A stretch of DNA of 28,475 nucleotides from CAZDUS01 sp964609375 (GTDB lineage Bacteria > Verrucomicrobiota > Kiritimatiellia > CAIKKV01 > CAITUY01): assembly GCA_964609375.1 (NCBI GenBank), contig CAZSSA010000024.1, positions 1-28,475 on the forward strand, given 5' to 3'. The position numbers were made by a program, and so were the translations under genes. Under the pieces are notes generated by a model that was given only the letters and a program-made list of their open reading frames with translations, did not search any database and had not been told where the DNA came from. Shown one piece after another: positions 8,841-17,139 of this stretch (the first letter of the stretch is position 1; every line of letters begins with the position of its first letter).

Positions 8841-10783
8841 TCACCAAAAAGGACAACACTAGCACGAAACAACCGGGCGCCACTCTGGATGCCATCGGCC
8901 TTTGGGTCCTCTTCAATACCTGGGCCGCCCTCAGCGGCTGGACGCTGTCGATGTGCGGCATGCTTTCCGGCACAGGCTATCTGCTGGCGCTCATCCCCCT
9001 GCTGACAGGCGCCATCCTCTGGCGTCGCCCCCTCGCCAGCACGCTAACCAATGCGGTTTCGACGTTTCGTCGCTTCGCACGGCTCCGCATGAAACAACCC
9101 CTTCCAGCTCTATTCGCCATCACCATTGTCGCCGCCGCCATCGGGGGCATTCTCTACACCCCCAACAACTACGACTTCCTTACCTACCGTTTCGCCCGGA
9201 TGTTGCACTGGTGGAATGCCGGACACTGGCACTGGATTCATACGGCAAACTTCCGCCAAAATATCAGCGGAACAGGCATCGAGTGGACCATGATGCCCTC
9301 GTTAATACTAACGCATTCCAGCCGTTTGTTTTTTCTCCTGAATGTCGTTTCGTACTTGCTGATGCCGGGCTTGGTGTTTTCCATGCTGACTCAGCTTGGC
9401 ATTGGACGACGCACAAGCTGGTTCTGGATGTGGATTCTCCCCTCCGCTTACGGTTACGTGGTGACGGCCGGAAGCGTCGGAAATGATATGTTCGGCACAG
9501 TGCTGATGTTAACCGCCCTGCATTTCGCCCTCCGGGCAACCCGCCGTGGCGGCATCACGGATCTCTGGCTCGGATGCCTGGCCGCCGGGCTGATGACAGC
9601 GGTCAAAGCATCCAACTTACCATTATGGCTTCCCTTCCTGGCCGCGGCACGTCCCGCCCTTCCATTAATCAGAACCCGGTGGATACAGACGTTGGGGATT
9701 GCCTGTGTGGCAATAGCCATTTCCTTTGCCCCAACAGCCGCCTTAAACCACATCTACGCAGGCGGGTGGTCCGGCGATCCCACTAATCAGGAAAAGGTGC
9801 AGGCGTCATCCCCTCGTGTTGCGCTTCTTGGCAATGGCATGCAATTGGCAATGGGGTGCATCGCCCCGCCAGTCATCCCCCAGGCCGCCTCATGGACCGC
9901 TCAAATCCAGCCGTGGATCCCCCCCTCGCTCCGCGCTCAACTGAAGAAAGAGTTTCCCCGCTTCTCGCTTCAATTCAGGGACTTAGGCAATGAAGAACAC
10001 GTCGGCTTGGGATGTGGGGTTTCCCTCCTGCTCGCAACAGCCGCTGGCGTCGCCTTATTCTCTCGCCGCCGTCAATCATCGCAGCATCGCCGTTGGAGCG
10101 TATTGGGAGCAGGTATTATCGCCCTGGCGGCTTTTTGCAGCATGATGGCCGCCGAAAGTACAGCCCGCCTCCTGGCGCCTTATTACCCGCTTGTCATAGC
10201 CTCTGTCCTCGCTCTGCCAGGCACAGACCGCGTCACATACATGCGCTGGTGGAGGATGCTAGCTCTCCTGGTTGGCCTCTCAGCCGTGCTACTCGTCATC
10301 CTAACCCCCTCACGCCCCTTGTGGCCAGCCAAAACCGTAACAACGGCATTACGCGCCAGGAATTCAGAAAGCCGCCTTTTAAAAAGAATATCCTCCGTCT
10401 ATTCCGTGTATGGGGACCGGGCAGACGTCCTGGCACCCGCACGCGCCCTACTCCCTGCCCATGTTCACATCGTCGGACTCATCCAGTCCGGCGATGACCC
10501 GGAAATAGCGCTCTGGCGGCCTTTCGGACAACGACAGGTCACCAGTGTTATCGGCCCGGAAATGATGAACCGCCAATGGCTAAACCGAATGGGAATCCAA
10601 GCCATTGTGGCGCGCCGCTCCATTGTCGAACAACAGTGCGGCTCCATGGAAGCATGGCTTGCCACCATTGACGGCTCGCTAATCAAGAGCATCCGCCTGA
10701 CCCTCAAAGTTTCCGAAGGCAATCAGGAATGGCTCATCGTCAAACTCAATCCGCCTCCCCCGGCCACCACTGAACACCCATGA
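8837..10783 (+). CDS. Large GT-C-like multi-span membrane protein
   Basis: A 648-residue integral membrane protein with about ten or more helices and a C-terminal soluble domain of roughly 130 residues. After the second hydrophobic block, the segment NNYDFLTYRFARMLHWW (111-127) resembles the acidic first periplasmic loop of lipid-linked-sugar-dependent GT-C enzymes (PMT, ArnT, GT39/GT83), with D113 as the candidate catalytic acid. I cannot place it in one family. It may transfer a sugar from a polyprenyl-phosphate donor to the growing glycan or to a protein on the periplasmic side. ATG 8837 is chosen for its ATGA overlap with the GT2-GT4 gene; a GTG at 8819 is in frame. Its stop overlaps the next start in the same way. 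Confidence 0.7.
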   Translation: MITKKDNTSTKQPGATLDAIGLWVLFNTWAALSGWTLSMCGMLSGTGYLLALIPLLTGAILWRRPLASTLTNAVSTFRRFARLRMKQPLPALFAITIVAAAIGGILYTPNNYDFLTYRFARMLHWWNAGHWHWIHTANFRQNISGTGIEWTMMPSLILTHSSRLFFLLNVVSYLLMPGLVFSMLTQLGIGRRTSWFWMWILPSAYGYVVTAGSVGNDMFGTVLMLTALHFALRATRRGGITDLWLGCLAAGLMTAVKASNLPLWLPFLAAARPALPLIRTRWIQTLGIACVAIAISFAPTAALNHIYAGGWSGDPTNQEKVQASSPRVALLGNGMQLAMGCIAPPVIPQAASWTAQIQPWIPPSLRAQLKKEFPRFSLQFRDLGNEEHVGLGCGVSLLLATAAGVALFSRRRQSSQHRRWSVLGAGIIALAAFCSMMAAESTARLLAPYYPLVIASVLALPGTDRVTYMRWWRMLALLVGLSAVLLVILTPSRPLWPAKTVTTALRARNSESRLLKRISSVYSVYGDRADVLAPARALLPAHVHIVGLIQSGDDPEIALWRPFGQRQVTSVIGPEMMNRQWLNRMGIQAIVARRSIVEQQCGSMEAWLATIDGSLIKSIRLTLKVSEGNQEWLIVKLNPPPPATTEHP

Positions 10784-11583
10784 AAACACCCTCGCCAACA
10801 GTTGACGTCCTGGGAACCAACGTCGCCGCTGTAAACCTGCAGGACGCCGTAGGCTTGGTGGAAAACTGGGTAAAGAATCCCGATTTCGGGCATTACGTCT
10901 GCGCAACGGGCGTTCATGGCATAACCGAAGGGATGAGAAATCCCGCCATCCAGGAAATCCATAATAAGGCCGACGCCGTCGTTCCAGACGGAATGCCGCT
11001 GGTGTGGCTCGGACGCCAACGGGGGCATCACTCCATGGGTCGCGTTTACGGCCCGGATCTCATGCTGGCCGTCTTGAAGCGCGCCACCGAAACCGGTTGG
11101 ACAAGTTATTTCTACGGCGGAGCCCCCGGTGTCGCGGATGCTCTGAAAATCGCAATGGCACAAAAACTCAAGGGCCTTAAGGTTGTCGGCACTTTTTGTC
11201 CTCCCTTCCGCCCTTTGAACGCCAGCGAGGAATCGTCCATTCTTGCGGAGATAACGCGCTTGCAACCTGATCTCCTTTGGGTCGGACTGAGCACACCGAA
11301 GCAGGAACTCCTCATGGCGCGCTGGAAGGCCATGGGCATCCAAACCAAGGTCATGTTCGGGGTCGGTGCCGCTTTCGATTTTCACACCGGCCGGGTCCGC
11401 CAGGCACCCCGCTGGATTCAGCGGTGCGGACTGGAGTGGTTTTTCCGGCTCTGCCTGGAACCGCGACGTCTGGGGCCCCGTTACTTGCGCAACAACCCCA
11501 TGTTCGTTTGGGCACTGCTTCGCGAAACCCTGGGCTTTAAACGAAACACAATCAGCACATCACCTTCCCACCAGAAGCCATAA
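10780..11583 (+). CDS. WecG/TagA/CpsF family glycosyltransferase (GT26)
   Basis: A 267-residue member of GT26, enzymes that add ManNAc, ManNAcA or glucose to undecaprenyl-linked acceptors. Hallmarks: DVLGTNVAAVNLQDA near the start, ADAVVPDGMPLVW with D65 and D70 around the expected catalytic position, RVYGPDLM (88-95), FYGGAPG, and GLSTPKQELLM, the family's conserved P-K-Q-E box. The C-terminus has the RAPRW-like QAPRWIQRCGLEWFFRL stretch that in TagA forms the membrane-binding appendage. It starts in the previous stop (ATGA), and its TAA shares one base with the next ATG (TAATG). The sugar is not predictable. Confidence 0.93.
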   Translation: MKTPSPTVDVLGTNVAAVNLQDAVGLVENWVKNPDFGHYVCATGVHGITEGMRNPAIQEIHNKADAVVPDGMPLVWLGRQRGHHSMGRVYGPDLMLAVLKRATETGWTSYFYGGAPGVADALKIAMAQKLKGLKVVGTFCPPFRPLNASEESSILAEITRLQPDLLWVGLSTPKQELLMARWKAMGIQTKVMFGVGAAFDFHTGRVRQAPRWIQRCGLEWFFRLCLEPRRLGPRYLRNNPMFVWALLRETLGFKRNTISTSPSHQKP

Positions 11584-12230
11584 TGAACATCCATCGTTTA
11601 TACGAACCTTTTTTTCGCCTGTACCGCATCCGGCGATTGAAGCTCTTCCACACTCTTTTCAAGCCTGTAAGCGATGAAACCCTTTTGGATGTCGGCGGAA
11701 CCCCCTACTTCTGGGCTCTCTGCCGCGAACTTGGACTTCCTGTTCCGCGCGTGACCATCCTGAATCTAAATCCCGCTCCTGCAGAATTGCCCCCGGATAC
11801 CCGCTGGATCACTGCCGACGCCCGCTCCCTCCCGTTTCCAGATCAGTCATTCGATTATGTGTTCAGCAATTCCGTGATTGAGCATGTGGGTGATGAATCG
11901 TCGCAGATGCAAATGGCGCTGGAAATCCGGCGGGTCGGGCGTCATTATTTCATCCAGACTCCCGACCGCCGTTTCCCCGTCGAACCCCATCTACTTACCC
12001 CCTTTATTCACTGGCTTCCCCGTCGCTATTACGAACGCCTCGTGCCGCGTTTCACGATCCGGCATCTTCTGAATGGTACCCCCCTTGATGATGCCGACAT
12101 GCATGGCATTCACCTCCTGGGAAAAACCCGGTTGAAAGCCTTGTTCCCGGATGGAAAGGTGCTGGTTGAGCGCACCATCGGATGGCCAAAATCCTTGATT
12201 ACCTATCGGCAGAACGGAAAAATACAATAA
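11583..12230 (+). CDS. Class I SAM-dependent methyltransferase
   Basis: A 215-residue Methyltransf_11-type enzyme. LLDVGGTPYFW (34-44) is a variant motif I with a shortened glycine loop. TADARSLPFPDQSFDYVF and SNSVIEHVGD are the classic post-motif-I and motif-II regions. The C-terminus is basic and could dock on the membrane. Position inside the coupled gene chain suggests methylation of a sugar in the repeat unit or of the lipid-linked chain end. The start shares a base with the preceding stop (TAATG) and the same arrangement occurs at its end, so translation is tightly coupled on both sides. Target unknown. Confidence 0.85.
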   Translation: MNIHRLYEPFFRLYRIRRLKLFHTLFKPVSDETLLDVGGTPYFWALCRELGLPVPRVTILNLNPAPAELPPDTRWITADARSLPFPDQSFDYVFSNSVIEHVGDESSQMQMALEIRRVGRHYFIQTPDRRFPVEPHLLTPFIHWLPRRYYERLVPRFTIRHLLNGTPLDDADMHGIHLLGKTRLKALFPDGKVLVERTIGWPKSLITYRQNGKIQ

Positions 12231-13930
12231 TGACGCAAAATAAATCCAGATCATGGTTTATGGATGCCGTTTTTGTTGCAGCCATCATTGGACTGCTGCT
12301 TGTCATGTTCCATTTCTGGGGCAACACGTATGCCGGATATTCAGCCACGATCACCTCCCCATCCTTATTTGCATGGCTGGCCGAACGATGGGATGACAGC
12401 GCACTGTCCTTCGGGGGAAATTACTCGCACGGCTGGTTGGTGCCATTAATCAGCCTTTGGCTGCTCTGGCGACGTAAACAAGAGCTGATGATGGCACGCC
12501 AACACCTGTGGCCAACCGCCCTCCCCTTTATCCTCGCCAGCTTGCTGATGCACTGGATGGGCACACGCGGGGAACTTCCCCAGCTGTCCGCGCTGGGATT
12601 AATCACCCTGCTGTGGTCCATCCCTGCTTTTCTATGGGGGCGCACAACCGGAAAACTGAGTTTCTTTCCGTTGGTGTATCTGGTCTTCGCCGTGCCGCTT
12701 AATATTTTCGACAGCCTGACATTCCCGCTGCGCATGTTGGCCTCGGTGTCGGCCTCCACCCTTTTGAATGGTTTGGGGATTCCCGTGACGCGTATCGGAA
12801 CCGCCCTCCATTCAACTGTCGGCGGCGGTTTTCACCTTGAAGTGGCCGACCCCTGTAGCGGAATTCGTTCACTAACAGCCATGATGGCGGTCGCTGCCGC
12901 CTATGCCTATATCACTCAGAAAACAAGTTGGCGCCGATGGACGCTCTTCCTGACATCAATCCCGCTGGCTGTCTTCGGGAATACCGTCCGGTTATTGACC
13001 GTCGGAGTCGTCGCCGCTTTCCTGGGCACGGAACTGGCCGTCGGGGTTTATCATGATTATTCCGGTTATATCTTCTACGCCGTTACGTTGAGCGCCTTGC
13101 TGGGAATTGAAAGGGCAATGAGTCGGCGGAGCACCTCACTACCACCCGCACCAGCACCTGTCGTAATCACCGAACCAACGCCAACAGGTCGCCAACCTCC
13201 TCTATGGAGCTACCTCACAGTGATGGTCATCATCGGCGCTACCCTTGCCGTGTTGATGTCGAGCGGCAAACCGAATGTCGATCCTCGCCTTCCCTTGCGC
13301 AACGAACTCCCGCAAGAAGTGGCGGGCTGGAAAGGAACCGATATTCTCTTCTGCCAGGCACCTTCTTGCCTTCGGTCATTTCCGGCAAGTGAATTGACCG
13401 ACACAACGCAATGCCCTTCCTGTTCCGGCAAGCTTGAACGCGCCTCCTACGCTGAACTCCAGATACTACCGGCAGACACCCATATTATCCGCAAGCGCTA
13501 TCAGCATTCCACCGGGAACTCCATGACGGTTACCATCGTATTTAGCGGTCAGGGACGTTCCAGCCTGCACCGCCCGGAAATATGCCTGCCAAGCCAGGGA
13601 TTCACAATTGCGAATCATTCGCTCGAGCCCGTCCCCATGAAAGGGCGCAATCCACTGACAGTTTCGTTTTTGACCATTGAACACCGCTTGGCAGGAGCAC
13701 CTGTCGATCAACAGGGCTTGTTTTGCTATTGGTTCACGGGTGGACGCGACCGCGAAACCCCTTCCCATATACAACGTATTCTGTGGATGGCGGAAGACCG
13801 TATTCTCAGAAACACGTCCACACGCTGGGCTTATGTTTCCGTATTGATGACCCCCGGTCACCTCGATGCCAATTCAAAAGCGGAAATGATCCACCTGCTT
13901 GGAACCCTCGCCCCTCTTCTGAAGCCCTGA
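12230..13930 (+). CDS. Exosortase fused to EpsI domain with a four-cysteine insert
   Basis: A 566-residue fusion. Residues 1-about 305 are an exosortase: an eight-helix-type transpeptidase with SHGWLVPLISLW near the N-terminus and the catalytic triad C209 (DPCSGIRS), R254 (NTVRLLT) and H275 (YHDYSGY). Exosortases process C-terminal sorting signals of PEP-CTERM-like exported proteins. Residues about 325-566 are an EpsI (DUF3485) domain, with EVAGWKG, the HRPEICLPSQGF box and FCYWFTG. Inside it, C375, C380, C395 and C398 form a CX4C-14-CX2C cluster that looks like a zinc ribbon. ATG 12230 is used for its TAATG overlap; the frame is open back to 12182. No substrate with a sorting tail is visible in the window. 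Confidence 0.9.
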   Translation: MTQNKSRSWFMDAVFVAAIIGLLLVMFHFWGNTYAGYSATITSPSLFAWLAERWDDSALSFGGNYSHGWLVPLISLWLLWRRKQELMMARQHLWPTALPFILASLLMHWMGTRGELPQLSALGLITLLWSIPAFLWGRTTGKLSFFPLVYLVFAVPLNIFDSLTFPLRMLASVSASTLLNGLGIPVTRIGTALHSTVGGGFHLEVADPCSGIRSLTAMMAVAAAYAYITQKTSWRRWTLFLTSIPLAVFGNTVRLLTVGVVAAFLGTELAVGVYHDYSGYIFYAVTLSALLGIERAMSRRSTSLPPAPAPVVITEPTPTGRQPPLWSYLTVMVIIGATLAVLMSSGKPNVDPRLPLRNELPQEVAGWKGTDILFCQAPSCLRSFPASELTDTTQCPSCSGKLERASYAELQILPADTHIIRKRYQHSTGNSMTVTIVFSGQGRSSLHRPEICLPSQGFTIANHSLEPVPMKGRNPLTVSFLTIEHRLAGAPVDQQGLFCYWFTGGRDRETPSHIQRILWMAEDRILRNTSTRWAYVSVLMTPGHLDANSKAEMIHLLGTLAPLLKP

Positions 13931-13940
13931 TCCCAGACGC

Positions 13941-15401
13941 TCAATACGCCCCCTTGGCGAATAGCACCACCCCCACAGTGCGCAGGAGCAGCTTGAGATC
14001 CAGCATGGCATTCTGGTTGCGCAGGTAATAGTCATCCAGAATGCACATGTTGTGAAAGCTCACATCGCTCCGCCCCGAGACCTGCCACAGGCATGTTAAT
14101 CCCGGCAACCCGCTGTGCCGGCCGTAGTGCCACTCCTCATAGTAATTCTCAAAGTCTCGCCTCGGCAACGGGCGCGGCCCCACCAGCGTCATCTCTCCCC
14201 GGAGAACGTTGATCAACTGGGGCATCTCATCCAGGCTGAACCGCCGCAGGAACCGCCCCACCGGTGTCACTCGCGGATCCCTCCGGATCTTGAACAGCCC
14301 CTCCCCCGACTCATTGAATTCCTCCACTTGCGCCAGCAGTTCATCCGCACGGTCATGCATCGTCCGGAATTTTAACATCCGGAACGGCTTTCGGTTAAAG
14401 CCGATCCGCTCCTGGGTAAAAAAGATCGATCCCTGTCCCGACATCCGAATGACAACCGCCACCACAAGGAGCAGAGGAGAACTCATCACGAGCAGCACGG
14501 CGGCAATACCCCTCATCACCGCCAGCCGCACCCTAAGCGAAATCGCCCGTTCCCCCGGCGGCACCGCAAAATGCACTAGCGGATAATCGAGGAAAAAGTC
14601 TGTCGCCATTTCAGCCTCATTGACCAGAACACCAAGGTGCCCGGATAACACCTTTACCTCCTGCTTCAACCCCTCGGACATTTCCAGGATCTGCATAATC
14701 TGAACCACCGTCAGTTTCAAGTCCGCACAAATAAGCATCCTTGTATCATGCCGGCGAATGAGATCCTTGATCCGCTCGAGCAAGTCCGGCATGGTCTCAT
14801 CGGGACCAACAACAACAGCCGCCGCCACCTCTATCCCGTGCGGTCGGCGTGCTTGAATATAGCGCTCAATAAACTGCGCTTCAGACCCGTTCCCCAACAC
14901 AATCGCTTTGCACCGGATCAGCCCTAGCCCTGCCAATATCCGCGATAGACCCCATCGAAAAACCAGGGCAAGAACCACATTTAACCCCAACAGGGTCGCA
15001 AACACGCTGCGGGGATGAAAATCATTGCGGGTCAGGTAAAAGTACGCATAGAAAATAAACAGCGCCACCAGATTGGCCAGAATTAAATTCCGGGCTTGAT
15101 AACGCCGGCGGATGAACCGCCGGCCCTCATAGAGATCCATGAACGCATAGAGAAACACCAGCGTCACGCCCAGGATACTTAATATACGAAAGGCGTGGTC
15201 GTAATAGAACACATTCAGGATCTCCCCCACCTCCGCCGTGTCCCGCACCCCAAGGACAACATTCACCCAGGCAAAAAAATGCGCCCCCCAGTCGCTATGA
15301 AACCTCACCATTAAGGTCGCGTAATAGGCAACCACCACCGCACAAAGATCGGCGACAACGTAGGGCAACGCTGATCGGCAACACTGTTCGTTCTTTATCA
15401 T
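13941..15401 (-). CDS. Polyprenyl-phosphate hexose-1-phosphate transferase (WcaJ/PssY type)
   Basis: A 486-residue initiating transferase that loads the first sugar phosphate onto undecaprenyl phosphate. The N-terminal half has four or five membrane helices, then a Rossmann-like CoA-binding domain (KAIVLGNGSEAQF). From about 290 is the catalytic bacterial sugar transferase domain: KPFRMLKFRTMHDRADELL, then DPRVTPVGRFLRR, SLDEMPQLINVL, VGPRPLPRRDF and a PGLTCLWQVSGRS box. ATG 15401 has GGA upstream at fair spacing and gives the usual family length. The frame is open to 15683 but would run into the divergent gene; ATG 15464 is a less likely alternative. It is convergent with the exosortase gene (10-base gap) and presumably starts the glycan made by that cluster. 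Confidence 0.92.
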   Translation of the reverse strand: MIKNEQCCRSALPYVVADLCAVVVAYYATLMVRFHSDWGAHFFAWVNVVLGVRDTAEVGEILNVFYYDHAFRILSILGVTLVFLYAFMDLYEGRRFIRRRYQARNLILANLVALFIFYAYFYLTRNDFHPRSVFATLLGLNVVLALVFRWGLSRILAGLGLIRCKAIVLGNGSEAQFIERYIQARRPHGIEVAAAVVVGPDETMPDLLERIKDLIRRHDTRMLICADLKLTVVQIMQILEMSEGLKQEVKVLSGHLGVLVNEAEMATDFFLDYPLVHFAVPPGERAISLRVRLAVMRGIAAVLLVMSSPLLLVVAVVIRMSGQGSIFFTQERIGFNRKPFRMLKFRTMHDRADELLAQVEEFNESGEGLFKIRRDPRVTPVGRFLRRFSLDEMPQLINVLRGEMTLVGPRPLPRRDFENYYEEWHYGRHSGLPGLTCLWQVSGRSDVSFHNMCILDDYYLRNQNAMLDLKLLLRTVGVVLFAKGAY

Positions 15402-15545
15402 GCCTGCATCCAAATAATGAATAACGTTACCACAGATGTCAGGATTTGACGATAGCATCCTCATGGGCCCGACATAATACTCGCTTTTTGCCCGGGAGCG
15501 TCGTAACGTTAATCCGTCTGCAATGAGGGATAAGGCAGGACACCC
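15402..15545. promoter_or_regulatory. Divergent control region with paired TAACGTTA palindromes
   Basis: This 144-base gap lies between the initiating transferase (minus) and the MshEN protein (plus). The palindrome TAACGTTA occurs at 15422-15429 and 15494-15501; extended forms TAACGTTAC and GTAACGTTA are mirror images, 72 bases apart. A possible minus-strand promoter, CTGACA-17-CATTAT, overlaps the left copy but is close to the start codon. On the plus strand CATAAT (15473-15478) lacks a well-spaced -35. The paired sites could be operators of one regulator acting on both genes. Confidence 0.4.
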
Positions 15546-16421
15546 ATGGCTAAGGATGACATTAATCAACGGGAACAAATCGAAAATCAGGTCTGGAATG
15601 CCATCGCGGCATTCGAGCAAATCGTGGAAACCATCCCGAACGACCGTGTCTCGCTCGAAGCCCTCTCTCACGCTTACGAGCAAGTGGGCGATCTCGCACG
15701 ATCACGGGACTATCTGGTTAAATTGGTCAATGTCGTCATCGCGGAAAATGACCGGGCTGCCGCCGAACTCCTGAGAGAGCGTCTCGCACAACACACCGCC
15801 GACCCCGCCATCCAAAAAGCCGATGAACAGCTCGAATCCCTGCTGACGTCCGGGAAACCGGCCCGGGAATTCCAAATCTCACCTGAACAGGTCAACCTCG
15901 AAGCCCGTAAAATCGAGGACACAGAACAACGCAGTTCACATGTGGCCGCCGAACTCGCCTTCGCGTGGACCCTCTTCGAAGCCCAACAGCTAACACAGGA
16001 AGAGTATGCCCAGATCGCCCAGGATTTAAGCGAAATCTCCGGCAGCCAAACCCCTGTCACCTTGTCGATCCTGCACGTTCTTCACGACCGGGCCAATCGC
16101 AATATCGACCAAATCCTGACGTTCAGTTCCAAGGATTCCGGAGCCCCCATCATCCCGCTGGCCCTGTTTGACGTCCAGAGCTACACCTACGAAATGCTGC
16201 CGGAAAAATTTGTCGTGCGTTTCGGAGCCATCGTTTTCGACCTGATGGGAAGGGACGCGCTGGTGGCCATTCTGAATCCCTACAATAAGTCCCTGCGCGC
16301 CCAGATCGAACAGCAAACAGGCAAGCGGTGTCACTTCTTCCTCACCACACCCGGAGACTTCGACGCCACCCTCGAAAAAATGGCTAAAATGAAGCAAGCC
16401 ACCCCCCCGGCATCACCTTAA
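15546..16421 (+). CDS. TPR-like protein with MshEN/GspE N-terminal domain, no ATPase
   Basis: A 291-residue soluble protein. The N-terminal 110 residues are helical and TPR-like (IAAFEQIVETIPNDRVSLEA, then LSHAYEQVGDLARSRDYLV). The C-terminal part, about 190-282, matches the MshEN/T2SSE_N pattern: PLALFDVQSYTYEMLPEKF, then VVRFGAIVFDL, LVAILNPYNKSLRAQIEQ and a final TTPGDFDATLEKM. In type II secretion and type IV pilus ATPases this domain binds partners or cyclic di-GMP; here no Walker motifs follow, so it is a stand-alone adaptor. Start ATG 15546 has AAGGCAGGA upstream. It is convergent with the GspB-like gene (7-base gap), which suggests a functional link. The exact role is unknown. Confidence 0.7.
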   Translation: MAKDDINQREQIENQVWNAIAAFEQIVETIPNDRVSLEALSHAYEQVGDLARSRDYLVKLVNVVIAENDRAAAELLRERLAQHTADPAIQKADEQLESLLTSGKPAREFQISPEQVNLEARKIEDTEQRSSHVAAELAFAWTLFEAQQLTQEEYAQIAQDLSEISGSQTPVTLSILHVLHDRANRNIDQILTFSSKDSGAPIIPLALFDVQSYTYEMLPEKFVVRFGAIVFDLMGRDALVAILNPYNKSLRAQIEQQTGKRCHFFLTTPGDFDATLEKMAKMKQATPPASP

Positions 16422-16428
16422 TCACCTT

Positions 16429-17139
16429 CTACTCTGTTGTGCCACCCACCGACAGCGTCCGGAACTCCCCCTCATAACTGAGCTTAACGCCCTGCTTGTC
16501 GATGGATTCAATCTTGACCCCCTCCACCACCGCCCCCGGCATCACCATCTGCCCGTTGATAATGGCGGCGCTCTTCACCCTCTCCTTGGCCGATCCAATA
16601 AGCCCGGTGACGGTCAGCTTGGGCCACACTACCACCGCCATCTTCTGAACCGCCGCCACAGGTTCCGCCACGGCTACAGTCGCCGCCGTCGCACTGCCAA
16701 GCACCGGCACCTCAACAGCCGCCACCGGAGCGGATGTCACCACCACCGGCACCGCTTCAGGCTGTACAGCAACAGGAGCAACCACCGGAGCCGGCACCAC
16801 CACAGCCGGGCCCGATGTGGCCACCGCCGCCACAACCGTCGTCGTGCTTGCCTGTCCCGTAACCACTGCTCGTTCAACAGCCGGTTTCTCCGCGCCTACC
16901 CGGAAATTAAAACCATAAAGCAGAACCCAAACAATGACCGCCACCAGTATGATCCCACCCACCACCACCGCTATCAGCACAGGTAAAGCCTTGCGAACCG
17001 GCACAGACTCCTCCACTTGCTCCTCGATTTCCGGCAATGGCGGCGGAGGTGGAGCCGGCGGCGTCTGTACCGTGTTCCCTCCACGCACCTTTTCTGTTTC
17101 TTCCCGCTGTTTTCGCAGTGCTTCTTCAATTAAACTCAT
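16429..17139 (-). CDS. GspB-like inner-membrane protein
   Basis: A 236-residue protein with the hallmark N-terminus MSLIEEALRKQREE, a proline-rich cytoplasmic stretch, one membrane helix (about 51-75), a long Val/Ala/Pro-rich periplasmic linker (about 80-168) and a small C-terminal domain with IINGQMVMPGAVVEGVKI and GVKLSYEGEFRTLSV. This is the layout of GspB/T2SSB, the partner of the GspA ATPase that helps type II secretion secretin assembly. GspB-like genes also occur with exosortase/EPS loci. No GspA or secretin gene is present in the window. Its start overlaps the stop of the TPR gene (ATGA, 17136-17139), and it is last in a five-gene operon. Confidence 0.8.
   Translation of the reverse strand: MSLIEEALRKQREETEKVRGGNTVQTPPAPPPPPLPEIEEQVEESVPVRKALPVLIAVVVGGIILVAVIVWVLLYGFNFRVGAEKPAVERAVVTGQASTTTVVAAVATSGPAVVVPAPVVAPVAVQPEAVPVVVTSAPVAAVEVPVLGSATAATVAVAEPVAAVQKMAVVVWPKLTVTGLIGSAKERVKSAAIINGQMVMPGAVVEGVKIESIDKQGVKLSYEGEFRTLSVGGTTE

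Noticed and set aside
10723..11385. Minus-strand open frame of 220 codons
   Set aside because: Antisense to the WecG/TagA/CpsF gene, which has all family motifs and stop/start overlaps on both sides.
15402..15683. N-terminal extension of the initiating sugar transferase to 15683
   Set aside because: It would overlap the divergent MshEN gene and adds a non-membrane, non-conserved stretch; the 15401 start gives the usual family length.
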